Assembly (NCBI GenBank): GCA_902600205.1
Contig: CACKIN010000005.1
Location: 1 to 50,434, forward strand
Direction: 5' to 3'
Length of the DNA stretch: 50,434 nucleotides
Origin: an uncultured Pelagibacteraceae bacterium
Lineage (GTDB): Bacteria; Pseudomonadota; Alphaproteobacteria; Pelagibacterales; Pelagibacteraceae
Shown here: positions 35,948-44,288 of the stretch, piece after piece
Layout: each line of letters begins with the position of its first letter
Numbering within the stretch: the stretch's first letter is position 1
Notes under the pieces: generated by a model
The model's input: only the letters and a program-made list of their open reading frames with translations
Database searches by the model: none
What the model was told of the DNA's origin: nothing
Position numbers and translations under genes: made by a program

Positions 35948-36391
35948 CTATCTTTTTTCTAGATACTTCTGATGATACTCTTCAGCAGTGCAGTAATTTT
36001 TCAACTCAGATAGCTTAGTTACAACTTTTCCAGATAACCTTAAATTTTCCTCGTTTATTATTTTTTGAGCAATATTTTTTTGCTCATCATTAAGATAGAA
36101 TATCTCACTTCTGTATTGTGTTCCAAAATCAGGACCTTGAGAGTTTAATGTAGTTGGATCATGAAATTCAAAAAATTTCTTAATTATTTGCTCGTATGTA
36201 ATAACTTTTGGATCAAATTCTAATTTTACAGCTTCCGCATGATTAGTTGTTCCTGTACAAACTTCTCTATAGTTTGTATTTTGACTGTTTCCTCCACAAT
36301 ATCCAACTTCTGTTCTGTAGATGCCATCTAATTGTCCATATTTTTTTTCTGGACCCCAGAAACATCCCAAAGCTAAGACTGCTATTTCCAT
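35948..36391 (-). CDS. msrA: Peptide methionine sulfoxide reductase MsrA
   Basis: A compact MsrA of 147 residues. The catalytic Cys10 is in GCFWGPEKKYGQLDGI, followed by TEVGYCGG, HAEAVKLEFDP and the FFEFHDPTTLNSQGPDFGTQYRS region in pieces. It reduces S-sulfoxides of methionine. It is the first gene of a minus-strand unit with sseA and the RND system, and is divergent from the EamA permease across 34 bp. Confidence 0.96.
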   Translation of the reverse strand: MEIAVLALGCFWGPEKKYGQLDGIYRTEVGYCGGNSQNTNYREVCTGTTNHAEAVKLEFDPKVITYEQIIKKFFEFHDPTTLNSQGPDFGTQYRSEIFYLNDEQKNIAQKIINEENLRLSGKVVTKLSELKNYCTAEEYHQKYLEKR

Positions 36392-36425
36392 AGATTAATG
36401 TTATAATAATAATATAATTTAATCC

Positions 36426-37307
36426 ATGTTATCTAGAAATCAATTAGGCTTTTTGTACATGTTTCTGTCTGTGTGTGCATTTTCAATGATGGATGTACTT
36501 GTTAAGTGGTCTGAAAATTATCCTGTTGGTGAAGTTCTTTTTTTTAGGGGAATTTGCGGATTAATACCAATTTTTTTTTTAATACCAAAAGAAAACTACG
36601 CAAATTTTTATAAAACAAATCGACCTAAATTACATTTCTTTAGATGTGCTGCAGGATTAATGGCAATAGTATCTGTATTTATTGCACTAAGAAATTTACC
36701 TTTGGCAACTGTGGTGGGCATATCGTTTGCTGCGCCAATTTTTGCAACAATTTTATCTATTTTTTTTCTATCAGAAAAAATTGGTAAATATCGTTGGCTA
36801 GCAGTTTTGATCGGTTTTATAGGCGTAATAATTATTACACAACCAGGTATTTCCAATTTAAATTTTTATTATATATACCCAATAATTTTTTGTTTAGGAA
36901 TGTCATATGTTGCAATTGCAATCAGGCAGTTATCTTCATCTGAACCAGTTTGGCTTATTTCTTTTTATTTTTCAGTAGCGATATCTATTTTAGGTTTGTT
37001 TACAATTCCATTTGGATGGGTAATGCCTACATTAATAGATTTTATTCTTTTGTGTATGATTGGTTTACTTGGAGGTATTGCTAATTTATTACTTGGACAA
37101 TCTTATAAACTTTCAGAAGTTTCTTTAGTTACTCCGCTAAAATATTTAAGCTTAGTATTTGCAATTGTATTTGGTTATTTTATTTGGAATGAAATACCAT
37201 CTTTTAAAACTTTATTGGGTTCATTACTTGTAGTGTTATCCTCATTAATTATTTTTAGACGAGAAATCTATTTAAAAAAACCAAACTTAATTTTTAAAAA
37301 TGAGTAA
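36426..37307 (+). CDS. EamA/DMT-family permease
   Basis: A 293-residue drug/metabolite transporter with about ten predicted membrane helices arranged as two EamA repeats. Conserved segments include MDVLVKWSE, GEVLFFRGICGLIP, the ALRNLPLATVVGISFAAPIF block and PLKYLSLVFAIVFGYFIWNE. The substrate is not deducible. Its stop lies inside the first codons of the glycosylase gene (8-nt overlap). Confidence 0.9.
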   Translation: MLSRNQLGFLYMFLSVCAFSMMDVLVKWSENYPVGEVLFFRGICGLIPIFFLIPKENYANFYKTNRPKLHFFRCAAGLMAIVSVFIALRNLPLATVVGISFAAPIFATILSIFFLSEKIGKYRWLAVLIGFIGVIIITQPGISNLNFYYIYPIIFCLGMSYVAIAIRQLSSSEPVWLISFYFSVAISILGLFTIPFGWVMPTLIDFILLCMIGLLGGIANLLLGQSYKLSEVSLVTPLKYLSLVFAIVFGYFIWNEIPSFKTLLGSLLVVLSSLIIFRREIYLKKPNLIFKNE

Positions 37308-37923
37308 ACCTCCGATTTATTGGTCAAAGGCAGTAAAGTTTCTTTCTAAAGATAAGATAATGAAAAAACTTATTTCTAAATACAAAGATAAAACCTTAAC
37401 AACAAGAAAAGATATCTTTTTATCTCTATGTAAAAGTATAATTGGACAACAGATAAGTGTTGCTGCAGCAAATTCTGTATTTTTAAAGTTTAAAAAAGAA
37501 TGTAGAGGAAAGATAAATCCAAAAGTAGTTAATACTATCACCTCGGGTCGGCTGAAAAAATGTGGACTAAGTAGACAAAAAGTTAGAGGAATTAAAGAGT
37601 TGGCAAAAAAATTTGTAAATAAAACATTTAATCCAAGAATTATAAAAAAAATGGGGGATGAGGAGGCAATTATTTATTTATCCGAGTTAAGACAAATAGG
37701 TAGATGGTCTGCAGAGATGATATTACTATTTACTTACAATAGATCTAATATATGGCCCGTTCAAGATATTGGTTTACTTAGAGCTATTTCAAATAATTAT
37801 AGAAAAAGCTATTTACCACCCATGAGCTATGTAAATCGATTGAAAAAAAGGTTTTCCCCATATTGTTCTGTAGCTACTTGGTATTTGTGGCGCTCCATAG
37901 ACGATGAGCCTATACAATATTAA
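37300..37923 (+). CDS. DNA-3-methyladenine glycosylase II (AlkA-type, HhH-GPD)
   Basis: A 207-residue base-excision repair glycosylase. LCKSIIGQQISVAAANSVF resembles AlkA. The helix-hairpin-helix LSELRQIGRWSAEMILLF and the catalytic Asp in WPVQDIGLLRA near 158 are present. No [4Fe-4S] cysteine cluster is seen, which argues against Nth/MutY. It removes alkylated purines. Its stop overlaps that of the convergent DUF1330 gene by 4 nt. Confidence 0.9.
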   Translation: MSKPPIYWSKAVKFLSKDKIMKKLISKYKDKTLTTRKDIFLSLCKSIIGQQISVAAANSVFLKFKKECRGKINPKVVNTITSGRLKKCGLSRQKVRGIKELAKKFVNKTFNPRIIKKMGDEEAIIYLSELRQIGRWSAEMILLFTYNRSNIWPVQDIGLLRAISNNYRKSYLPPMSYVNRLKKRFSPYCSVATWYLWRSIDDEPIQY

Positions 37924-38207
37924 GTGCCTTCAACTATCTGATGATGTCTTACTGCATGCCCTTTAATAACGTCTAGCGCTTCTTGATATTCTGGGGAATC
38001 ATAAAATTCTATAGCTGTGTTGTAATCTTGAAATTCAACTACAGTTGTTCTAGGAGAATTTATTCCCTCATTTGTTCTATTTTTTCCACCTCTAATTATA
38101 AATATACCTGAGTATTTATCTGCAGCAATCTTGGCTTTTACTGCATATTCCTTTAATTTTTCCTCACTATTAATTTTTTCCCATACACAAACTACGTAAC
38201 CTTTCAT
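37920..38207 (-). CDS. DUF1330 domain protein (first of tandem pair)
   Basis: A 95-residue dimeric alpha/beta-barrel family protein of unknown function. The family core is visible: KLKEYAVKAKIAADKYSG, IIRGGK, TTVVEFQDYNTAIEFYDSPEYQ, and a conserved GHAVRHHQIVEG end. It is clearly paralogous to the gene 54 nt upstream, with a shared RGGK, EF..YN.A and S.EY pattern. No active site can be assigned. Confidence 0.85.
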   Translation of the reverse strand: MKGYVVCVWEKINSEEKLKEYAVKAKIAADKYSGIFIIRGGKNRTNEGINSPRTTVVEFQDYNTAIEFYDSPEYQEALDVIKGHAVRHHQIVEGT

Positions 38208-38261
38208 AACTGTCCTATATTTATCATTATATAATCAATTTTTACTTTATCAAATTTGTTC

Positions 38262-38552
38262 TTATTCTACTCCTTCAACAAGAAACATTATTCTCTTAGT
38301 TGTACCCTCTGCATGTGTCCAAGCAGATTTATATTCAGTTGACTCATGGCATGACATGGCATCATTGTAAGTTGGAAACTCCCATATTACTGTTCGTACA
38401 ACGTTTGGGCCACTAAATGACTTTAATTTTCCACCCCTAACTACTGGTTTTCCTCCATAACTTTTTATTATAGGAACAGCTTTTTCTCCATATTTTTTTA
38501 AGTTATCCTGACTTGAGATTTCTAAGTATAGACTAATCCAATAAGTTTTCAT
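38262..38552 (-). CDS. DUF1330 domain protein (second of tandem pair)
   Basis: A 96-residue paralogue of the downstream DUF1330 gene. It keeps NLKKYGEKAVPIIKSYGG, VVRGGK, the VRTVIWEFPTYNDAM segment and HESTEYKSAW. It diverges in the C-terminus, with EGTTKRIMFLVEG in place of the histidine-containing end. Function is unknown; the family is small ferredoxin-like dimers. Confidence 0.85.
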   Translation of the reverse strand: MKTYWISLYLEISSQDNLKKYGEKAVPIIKSYGGKPVVRGGKLKSFSGPNVVRTVIWEFPTYNDAMSCHESTEYKSAWTHAEGTTKRIMFLVEGVE

Positions 38553-38595
38553 ATTTATCCTTTTTTAATATTTTTATTTATGATACCAAATTTTT

Positions 38596-39117
38596 ATGGC
38601 TGATAAATTAATAATTACTTATGAAGAATATAAAAAGGTCGTCGAAAAACTTGCTTTAGAAATTGAAAAAAAATACAAGCCAACAGTATTAGTTGGTATC
38701 ATGAGAGGTGCAGCTCCAATTATAGATATTTTATCAAGAATTTTTAAATTACCTACCGCTTATGTTGTAATTCAAAGTTACTCCGGTGAAACAGTACAAG
38801 ATAAACAAGGGGAGCTAATATTTGCAAGAGATATAAGTGCAATTGCAAATAACGAAGATTTTAAAAATGTATTGTTAGTAGATGATCTATCAGACACAGG
38901 ACTAACTTTAAATAAAAGTATAGAGTGGCTCAAAGAATATGAACCTGTTAAGGACCACATAAGTGAAATTAAAACAGCGTGTCTTTGGAAAAAAAAATCA
39001 TCCACTTTCACGCCTGATTTCTGTCCAATTTTATTAGATAATGATCCATGGATAGTTCAACCATCAGAGTATTATGATGAAGTAGATATTGAAGCGTTAA
39101 AAAAAAAACATTCTTAG
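38596..39117 (+). CDS. Purine phosphoribosyltransferase (hypoxanthine/xanthine-guanine type)
   Basis: A 173-residue type I phosphoribosyltransferase. The PRPP-binding motif LLVDDLSDTGLTL is near 94-106, with VGIMRGAAPIIDILSRI and a YSGETVQDKQGEL flexible loop. C-terminal ILLDNDPWIVQPSEYYD is like bacterial Gpt/HPRT. It salvages a purine base to its nucleotide. It converges on the BMP-type importer, which may supply nucleosides or bases; a terminator separates the two. Confidence 0.85.
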   Translation: MADKLIITYEEYKKVVEKLALEIEKKYKPTVLVGIMRGAAPIIDILSRIFKLPTAYVVIQSYSGETVQDKQGELIFARDISAIANNEDFKNVLLVDDLSDTGLTLNKSIEWLKEYEPVKDHISEIKTACLWKKKSSTFTPDFCPILLDNDPWIVQPSEYYDEVDIEALKKKHS

Positions 39118-39150
39118 CAAAAAAAAGGCCAGACTAAGCTGGCCTTAAAT
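39118..39150 (-). terminator. Intrinsic terminator for the BMP importer operon, possibly bidirectional
   Basis: AAGGCCAG (39125-39132) and CTGGCCTT (39139-39146) form a perfect 8-bp stem with a 6-nt loop. On the minus strand the stem runs into U7-8 followed by GC, the canonical form for ending the BMP transporter transcript. On the plus strand the trailing sequence is A/T mixed, so termination of the phosphoribosyltransferase transcript would be weaker. Confidence 0.88.
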
Positions 39151-39168
39151 TTAAATTTTAAAAAAAAA

Positions 39169-40233
39169 TTACTGCGGAATATCTCCTTCTACTCCTTTAA
39201 CATAAACATTCATTCCAGCTAACATCCCGTCATCTGCTACTGAACCTTCTGCTACAAGAATGTTTCCTTTTTGATCATAAATTGGACCAGTAAATGAATG
39301 GGTTTTTCCAGATGCTAAGTCTTTTTGGAGTTGCTCTACCTCTTTAACTAAATCACTTCCCATTGCAGAATTATATGGAGCCATGGCAACCATTCCCTCT
39401 TTTAATCCGTGCCAAGTATCCTGTTGTTTCCATGTGCCATCTCTTGCAGCGATGGATCTTTCTACATAATAAGGTGCCCAGTCATCAATAATTGATGTTA
39501 AAATTGATTTTGGCGCAAATCTTTGCATATCACTCGCTTGACCAAATGACCAAACTCCAGCCTTTTCAGCCACTTGAACAGGTGCAGTACTGTCAGTGTG
39601 TTGCATTATAACATCCGCTCCTTGATCAATTAAAGCTTGAGCAGCTTCAGATTCTTTGCCTGGATCATACCAAGTAAATACCCAAACTATTTTTGTTTTA
39701 ATATCGGGATTAACTTTTTGGGCTGCCAGTGTCATAGCATTAATTCCTCTTATAACTTCAGGAATTGGAAAAGAAGCAATATATCCAATAACATTTGTTT
39801 TTGTCATCTTTCCTGCCATGTGTCCTAACAAAGTTCTTCCTTCATAAAATCTTGCAGAGTATGTGGAAACATTTGAGTGTTCTCTTTTGTATCCAGTTGC
39901 ATGCTCAAATTTTACGTTTGGAAAATCTTTAGCTACCTTATTTGTAGGATCCATATACCCAAAGCTTGTTGTAAAAATTAGATCATGTCCTGATTGTGCT
40001 AACTGTCTTATAACTCTTTCTGCATCCGCACCCTCTGGTACACTTTCCACATAAGTAGTTTTTATTCCAGCTGCTTCTACTGCTTTTCTTCCCTCATCAT
40101 GTTGGTATGTCCATCCATGGTCCCCAGTTGGCCCAACATAAACAAAACCAACTTTAAAATCTGCATTAGCTTGTCCGCTTACGCCAAGTAGAAACAATAC
40201 AGAAATTATATATCTTAAAAAGTTTTTATACAT
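39169..40233 (-). CDS. BMP-family ABC transporter substrate-binding protein
   Basis: A 354-residue periplasmic protein with a signal peptide (LRYIISVLFLLGVSGQANA). The body has FKVGFVYVGPTGDHGWTYQHDEGRK in pieces, the TTSFGYMD segment and QHTDSTAPVQVAEKAGVWSFG. The family (PnrA/Med/BmpA) usually binds purine nucleosides; substrate here is inferred. AGGGG lies before the ATG. It is the last gene of the importer set, 87 nt after the permease, which may allow higher expression of the binding protein. Confidence 0.9.
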   Translation of the reverse strand: MYKNFLRYIISVLFLLGVSGQANADFKVGFVYVGPTGDHGWTYQHDEGRKAVEAAGIKTTYVESVPEGADAERVIRQLAQSGHDLIFTTSFGYMDPTNKVAKDFPNVKFEHATGYKREHSNVSTYSARFYEGRTLLGHMAGKMTKTNVIGYIASFPIPEVIRGINAMTLAAQKVNPDIKTKIVWVFTWYDPGKESEAAQALIDQGADVIMQHTDSTAPVQVAEKAGVWSFGQASDMQRFAPKSILTSIIDDWAPYYVERSIAARDGTWKQQDTWHGLKEGMVAMAPYNSAMGSDLVKEVEQLQKDLASGKTHSFTGPIYDQKGNILVAEGSVADDGMLAGMNVYVKGVEGDIPQ

Positions 40234-40320
40234 TTGATTCCCCTTTAAATTTAATTTTGTGATACTACAAACTAAGCAAGATTCTAATAAAAAAAAATAT
40301 TTATTTTGGAATAGCTAACA

Positions 40321-41253
40321 TCACTTTTCCTTATAGAAGATTTGTCCCAACGATGTTGGTGTGTTTAGTTTTATTTTTCTACTGTCACGAGAAATTACAA
40401 CTAAAACTATTATTGTCATGATGTATGGTAATGCACTTAATAATTGAACTGGAATTCTTAAACCTACAGCTTGCATGTGTAATTGCAAAATTGTTATTCC
40501 ACCAAATATTAATGCTCCTATTAAAACTTTTATTGGGCTCCATGTTGCAAAAACTACTAATGCAAGTGCTATCCACCCTCTTCCTCCCGTCATATTTTCA
40601 ATCCATTGAGGGGTGTAAATTAATGAGAGATAAGCTCCTGCCAGTCCACACATAGCTCCCCCATAAAGGATACAGCTATATCTTACTAAAATTACATTAA
40701 TGCCTTGATTAGATGCTGATGTTGGTGAGTCTCCCACAGCTCTGATTATCAATCCAATTTTTGTTTTTTTAAGAAAATAATTTGTCAAAAAAGGTAATAA
40801 AAATGCAAAGTATAATATTATTGAGTGCCCAAATAAAATTGGTCCCAAAAAAGGAACATTTTCCTTTAGATTTATGAATAATAAGGGAAATTCTTTTCCT
40901 GGTATTCCAACAAAATTCTTTCCTATCATTGCCGACATACCGATACCAAAAATAGTTAATGCAAGTCCGGTAGCAACATGGTTTGTCAGAAGCGATTGCG
41001 TAAGCACACCAAAAATAATTGAGATAATTAGACCAGAAAGCATTGAGCCAATCACTGCTAAAAATAAGTTGTCTGTTATAACCATTAATGCAAAGCCAGA
41101 AATTGCCCCAATGATCATCATTCCTTCCACTCCAAGATTTAATACACCAGATCTTTCAGTTATCAATTCTCCAGATGCGGCAAGAATTAAAGGGACCGAT
41201 GATGCCATAATTGCACCAATCAATATACCGATAAAATTTAAATCAAAGCTCAT
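40321..41253 (-). CDS. ABC transporter permease (NupQ/YufQ-like)
   Basis: A 310-residue inner-membrane permease of the branched-chain/ribose type. Conserved segments are AASGELITERSGVLNLGVEGMM in pieces, GLALTIFGIGMSAMIGK, and AVGDSPTSASNQGINVILVRY with the EAA-like coupling loop. About eight membrane helices are visible. It overlaps the other permease gene by 11 nt, and they would form a heterodimer. Confidence 0.9.
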   Translation of the reverse strand: MSFDLNFIGILIGAIMASSVPLILAASGELITERSGVLNLGVEGMMIIGAISGFALMVITDNLFLAVIGSMLSGLIISIIFGVLTQSLLTNHVATGLALTIFGIGMSAMIGKNFVGIPGKEFPLLFINLKENVPFLGPILFGHSIILYFAFLLPFLTNYFLKKTKIGLIIRAVGDSPTSASNQGINVILVRYSCILYGGAMCGLAGAYLSLIYTPQWIENMTGGRGWIALALVVFATWSPIKVLIGALIFGGITILQLHMQAVGLRIPVQLLSALPYIMTIIVLVVISRDSRKIKLNTPTSLGQIFYKEK

Positions 41254-42316
41254 TTTTTTTAAGAACTAAAAATTTTATTTTAAAAAATAGTAAGTAATCA
41301 GATCCAAGAAGAAAGAATAAAATCATCCCTTGAAAAACTTGACCTGTATATTTGGGTACTTGTAAAAAAATCTGAGCTGTTTCTGCACCTAAATAAGTTA
41401 GAGCAACAACTAGTGAAGCAAATATAATTCCAACTGGATTTAACCTTCCTAAGAAAGCAACAATTATTGCAGTAAAACCATAGTCTGGAGAAATATTTCT
41501 ATGTAACTGACCTATTGGTCCAGTTATTTCCCCAACTCCTGCAAGACCTGCGCATGCTCCACTGATCATAAAAACTAAAATAATCATTGTTTTACCTTTG
41601 TAGCCTGCATATTTTGCAGTCTTTAAACTTAAACCTGAGACTTTTATCTGAAACCCCAAATATGTTTTGTATAAAATTAGCCAACTCAAGAATACAGTTA
41701 TTAAAGTAATAAAAATTCCAGCATGAATTCTTAGACCATCAAATAAAATAGGCATTCTTGCAGACTCACTAAATTGTCTTGTTTCAGGAAAATTAAAGCC
41801 TTCAGGATTACTCCATGGACCAACCACTAAGTAATCTAACAATAATTTTGCTACATAAACGAGCATTAAACTAACTAAAATTTCATTTGTATTAAAATAA
41901 GTTTTCAAAACCGCTGGTATCAATGCAAATATCATTCCTCCAATCGCGCCAGATAAAATAATTATTGGCAAAACATAAAAACCATCATGACCATAAAATA
42001 ATAAAGCAACCCCACCACCAACTATTCCCCCAAAAATAAGTTGTCCTTCGGCGCCAATGTTCCAATTATTACTTTTAAAACAAAAAGATAAACCAATTGC
42101 TATTAAGCAAAGTGGTGTTGCTTTTACCAAAAGCTCGCTAAAGCCGTACAAGTCAGAAATAGGTGTTATAAAAAAAAATTTTAAAGCTTCTATAGGATTG
42201 AAACCCAACACATAAAAAATAATTCCCCCACCAATTAAAGTAAGAAAAATAGCTAGAATTGGGGTTAAAAAGTAAATTGAGGGGGAAACATCATTACGTT
42301 TTTCAATTTTAATCAA
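41243..42316 (-). CDS. ABC transporter permease (NupP/YufP-like), TTG start
   Basis: A 357-residue permease with about nine hydrophobic segments. GLSFCFKSNNWNIGAEGQLIFGGI in pieces and KVSGLSLKTAKYAGYKGK (coupling loop) match the YufP group. The start appears to be TTG at 42316: GGAGGAGGT (42329..42321) is placed 5 nt before it and no ATG or GTG fits. It overlaps the ATPase gene by 8 nt. Confidence 0.9.
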   Translation of the reverse strand: MIKIEKRNDVSPSIYFLTPILAIFLTLIGGGIIFYVLGFNPIEALKFFFITPISDLYGFSELLVKATPLCLIAIGLSFCFKSNNWNIGAEGQLIFGGIVGGGVALLFYGHDGFYVLPIIILSGAIGGMIFALIPAVLKTYFNTNEILVSLMLVYVAKLLLDYLVVGPWSNPEGFNFPETRQFSESARMPILFDGLRIHAGIFITLITVFLSWLILYKTYLGFQIKVSGLSLKTAKYAGYKGKTMIILVFMISGACAGLAGVGEITGPIGQLHRNISPDYGFTAIIVAFLGRLNPVGIIFASLVVALTYLGAETAQIFLQVPKYTGQVFQGMILFFLLGSDYLLFFKIKFLVLKKNEL

Positions 42317-43808
42317 TTGTACCTCCTCCCATTAAAATTCCTAATTTTTCAGGAGTGACTTCATTAACATCCATAATTTTGGATAATTTACCTTTATAAA
42401 TTACACATATCCTATCGCTTAATCTTAAAAGTTCGTCGTTATCTGTAGAGATTAATATAGAGGATTTACCCTGTTCGTTAATATTTATAAGAGTTTCATG
42501 AATATAATTGATTGCACCGACATCAAGTCCCCAAGTCGGATTGAAGCAAACTAAGAGTTCTGGAGAAGTAATCAATTCTCTTCCTATAATTAACTTTTGA
42601 AGATTTCCTCCAGATAAAAATTGACTTTTCATTTCAACATTATCGGTATTTACAGAAAAATTAGAGAGTATTTTCTTTGAATGTTCTTTAATTTTTTTTT
42701 CGTTTACTAATCCTTTTTCAAAAAAATTTGAAGATTTGAAATTATTTAATGCAACATTTTCATAAATCTTTAATTCTGGAACAGCAGCTTGGGAAATACG
42801 ATCTTCAGGCGAAAAAGCCATAAGATATTCTCTTCTTTCTCTTGGATTGAGCTTACTGATTTCTTTGTTTCTAAATTTTATAGAGGCATAATCAGTAATT
42901 ATTTCTCCACTTAAAATTTGAAACAATTCACTTTGTCCATTTCCTGAAATCCCTGCTATCCCTAAACATTCTCCTTTTTTTAATGAAAAATTTAAATTAA
43001 CTAAGTTTGTTTCGTAAGGATCTTCACTTCTAAAATTTAAGTTTGAGATTTTTAAAATTTCCTCGCTATTTTTAAAATTATTAATTTTTTTTTTAATAGT
43101 ACCTAGATTTTCTCCAACCATTTTATTAGCCAAACTTTCAATTTTTTCCTCTTTTGTACTACTTACAGAAACAACTTTGCCTTTTCTCATCACTGCTACT
43201 TCATCACAGAGTGAAAGTACCTCTTTTAGTTTATGTGTTATATAAATAATTAAGATTCCTTCCTCTGAGAATTTTTTTAATGAAATAAAAAGATCTTCAG
43301 TTTCCTGTTCGGTTAAAACTGATGTAGGCTCATCCATAATTAACACTTTAGGATTTCTAATTAAACATCTTACAATTTCTACTTTTTGTTTTTGACCTGC
43401 TGATAAGTTTAGAACTGGAATATCTAAATCAATTTTAAAATTATATTTTTTTAATATTTCATTTACTAAGAATCTAAGTTCCTCGTTTTTTTCGTTACTA
43501 TCAATGCTCAAATTTTCAAAAACGGACAAAGTTTCAAATAAATTGAAATGTTGAAAAACCATTCCAATATTGTTTTTCTTAGCATCTAGAGGAGAGTTAA
43601 GTTTGACATTTTCATTATTCAAAAAAACTTTTCCTTTATCTGGTTTTACTACTCCAGATAAAATTTTGACAAGTGTAGACTTACCGGCGCCATTTTCTCC
43701 CAATAAAGCGTATATTTTTCCGCTCCCAAACTCTAATGAAACGTTATCGTTTGCTATGCATCCCGGATATATTTTTGAAATATTTGATATTGTAAGTTTT
43801 GTATTCAT
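42309..43808 (-). CDS. ABC transporter ATP-binding protein, tandem domains (NupO/YufO-like)
   Basis: A 499-residue fused ATPase with two nucleotide-binding domains. The first has GENGAGKST, LSAGQKQKVEI and VLIMDEPTSVLT. The second has a degenerate Walker A GISGNGQSE, LSGGNLQKLIIGREL and LLVCFNPTWGLD. A degenerate second site is usual in this family of sugar and nucleoside importers. It heads the BMP importer operon on the minus strand, divergent from a small lipoprotein. Confidence 0.93.
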   Translation of the reverse strand: MNTKLTISNISKIYPGCIANDNVSLEFGSGKIYALLGENGAGKSTLVKILSGVVKPDKGKVFLNNENVKLNSPLDAKKNNIGMVFQHFNLFETLSVFENLSIDSNEKNEELRFLVNEILKKYNFKIDLDIPVLNLSAGQKQKVEIVRCLIRNPKVLIMDEPTSVLTEQETEDLFISLKKFSEEGILIIYITHKLKEVLSLCDEVAVMRKGKVVSVSSTKEEKIESLANKMVGENLGTIKKKINNFKNSEEILKISNLNFRSEDPYETNLVNLNFSLKKGECLGIAGISGNGQSELFQILSGEIITDYASIKFRNKEISKLNPRERREYLMAFSPEDRISQAAVPELKIYENVALNNFKSSNFFEKGLVNEKKIKEHSKKILSNFSVNTDNVEMKSQFLSGGNLQKLIIGRELITSPELLVCFNPTWGLDVGAINYIHETLININEQGKSSILISTDNDELLRLSDRICVIYKGKLSKIMDVNEVTPEKLGILMGGGTID

Positions 43809-43947
43809 TAGAATCTTGATCTTAATAGTAAAAATAAAGAATTAAGCTCAATAAATACAATAAATAAATCGATTTTTGATAGAAAACTTATTAATTATTC
43901 AACTTTTAAGTTAATCTTTGGACACATTTTAGTAATATGTTTAGATA

Positions 43948-44250
43948 ATGAAATTAAAATTTGTAATAACATTAATATCAATCGTTTTTTTATTAACTGC
44001 TTGCCAAACTATTAAAAATAAAACTGACGAAGTTGCAGAAAAAGAAAATAAAAAATTTGGATTATTTGTTGGTGAAGATGTCAACAAAATGAAGTTGGAG
44101 CTAGGGGCTCCTACCGAGGATATTGTAAATAGTACAGGTAATGAAGTTTTAATTTATAAAACTAAAAAATATGGGATGCCTTGTGAGAGAAGATTTGAGG
44201 TAAATGCTAGTGGTACTATTATAGCTTTTAGTTCAAGCGGATGTTTTTAA
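43948..44250 (+). CDS. Small lipoprotein of unknown function (possibly SmpA/BamE-like)
   Basis: A 100-residue lipoprotein. The signal peptide ends in the lipobox LLTAC, giving Cys19. The mature part has EDVNKMKLELGAPTEDIVNSTGNEVLIY and two further cysteines (near 76 and 99) that could pair. The V.KM...LGAP...... pattern recalls the SmpA/BamE fold, but this is only a resemblance. It is divergent from the BMP importer and followed by a hairpin shared with hsp20. Confidence 0.75.
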   Translation: MKLKFVITLISIVFLLTACQTIKNKTDEVAEKENKKFGLFVGEDVNKMKLELGAPTEDIVNSTGNEVLIYKTKKYGMPCERRFEVNASGTIIAFSSSGCF

Positions 44251-44251
44251 A

Positions 44252-44273
44252 CTTGTGGGGCGAACCCCACAAG
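44252..44273. terminator. Strong hairpin between lipoprotein and hsp20 3' ends
   Basis: CTTGTGGGG (44252-44260) and CCCCACAAG (44265-44273) form a perfect 9-bp stem with a 4-nt loop. On the minus strand the loop is TTCG, the stable UUCG type. It is GC-rich against a very AT-rich background. Flanks lack a clean U tract on either strand (TTTAAAAA on minus), so it may be a weak terminator or a 3'-end stabiliser. Confidence 0.6.
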
Positions 44274-44288
44274 CAAGGTTAAAATTAT

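Noticed and set aside
40874..41269. Antisense open frame of 131 codons in the importer permease
   Set aside because: Shadow of a strongly supported membrane protein gene; its repeated Ile/Pro-rich sequence is what antisense of hydrophobic segments looks like.
43809..43947. Promoters in the divergent spacer between the BMP importer and the lipoprotein
   Set aside because: TTGGAC and several AT-rich hexamers are present, but no pair with good spacing and a start upstream of the ATG could be chosen over background.
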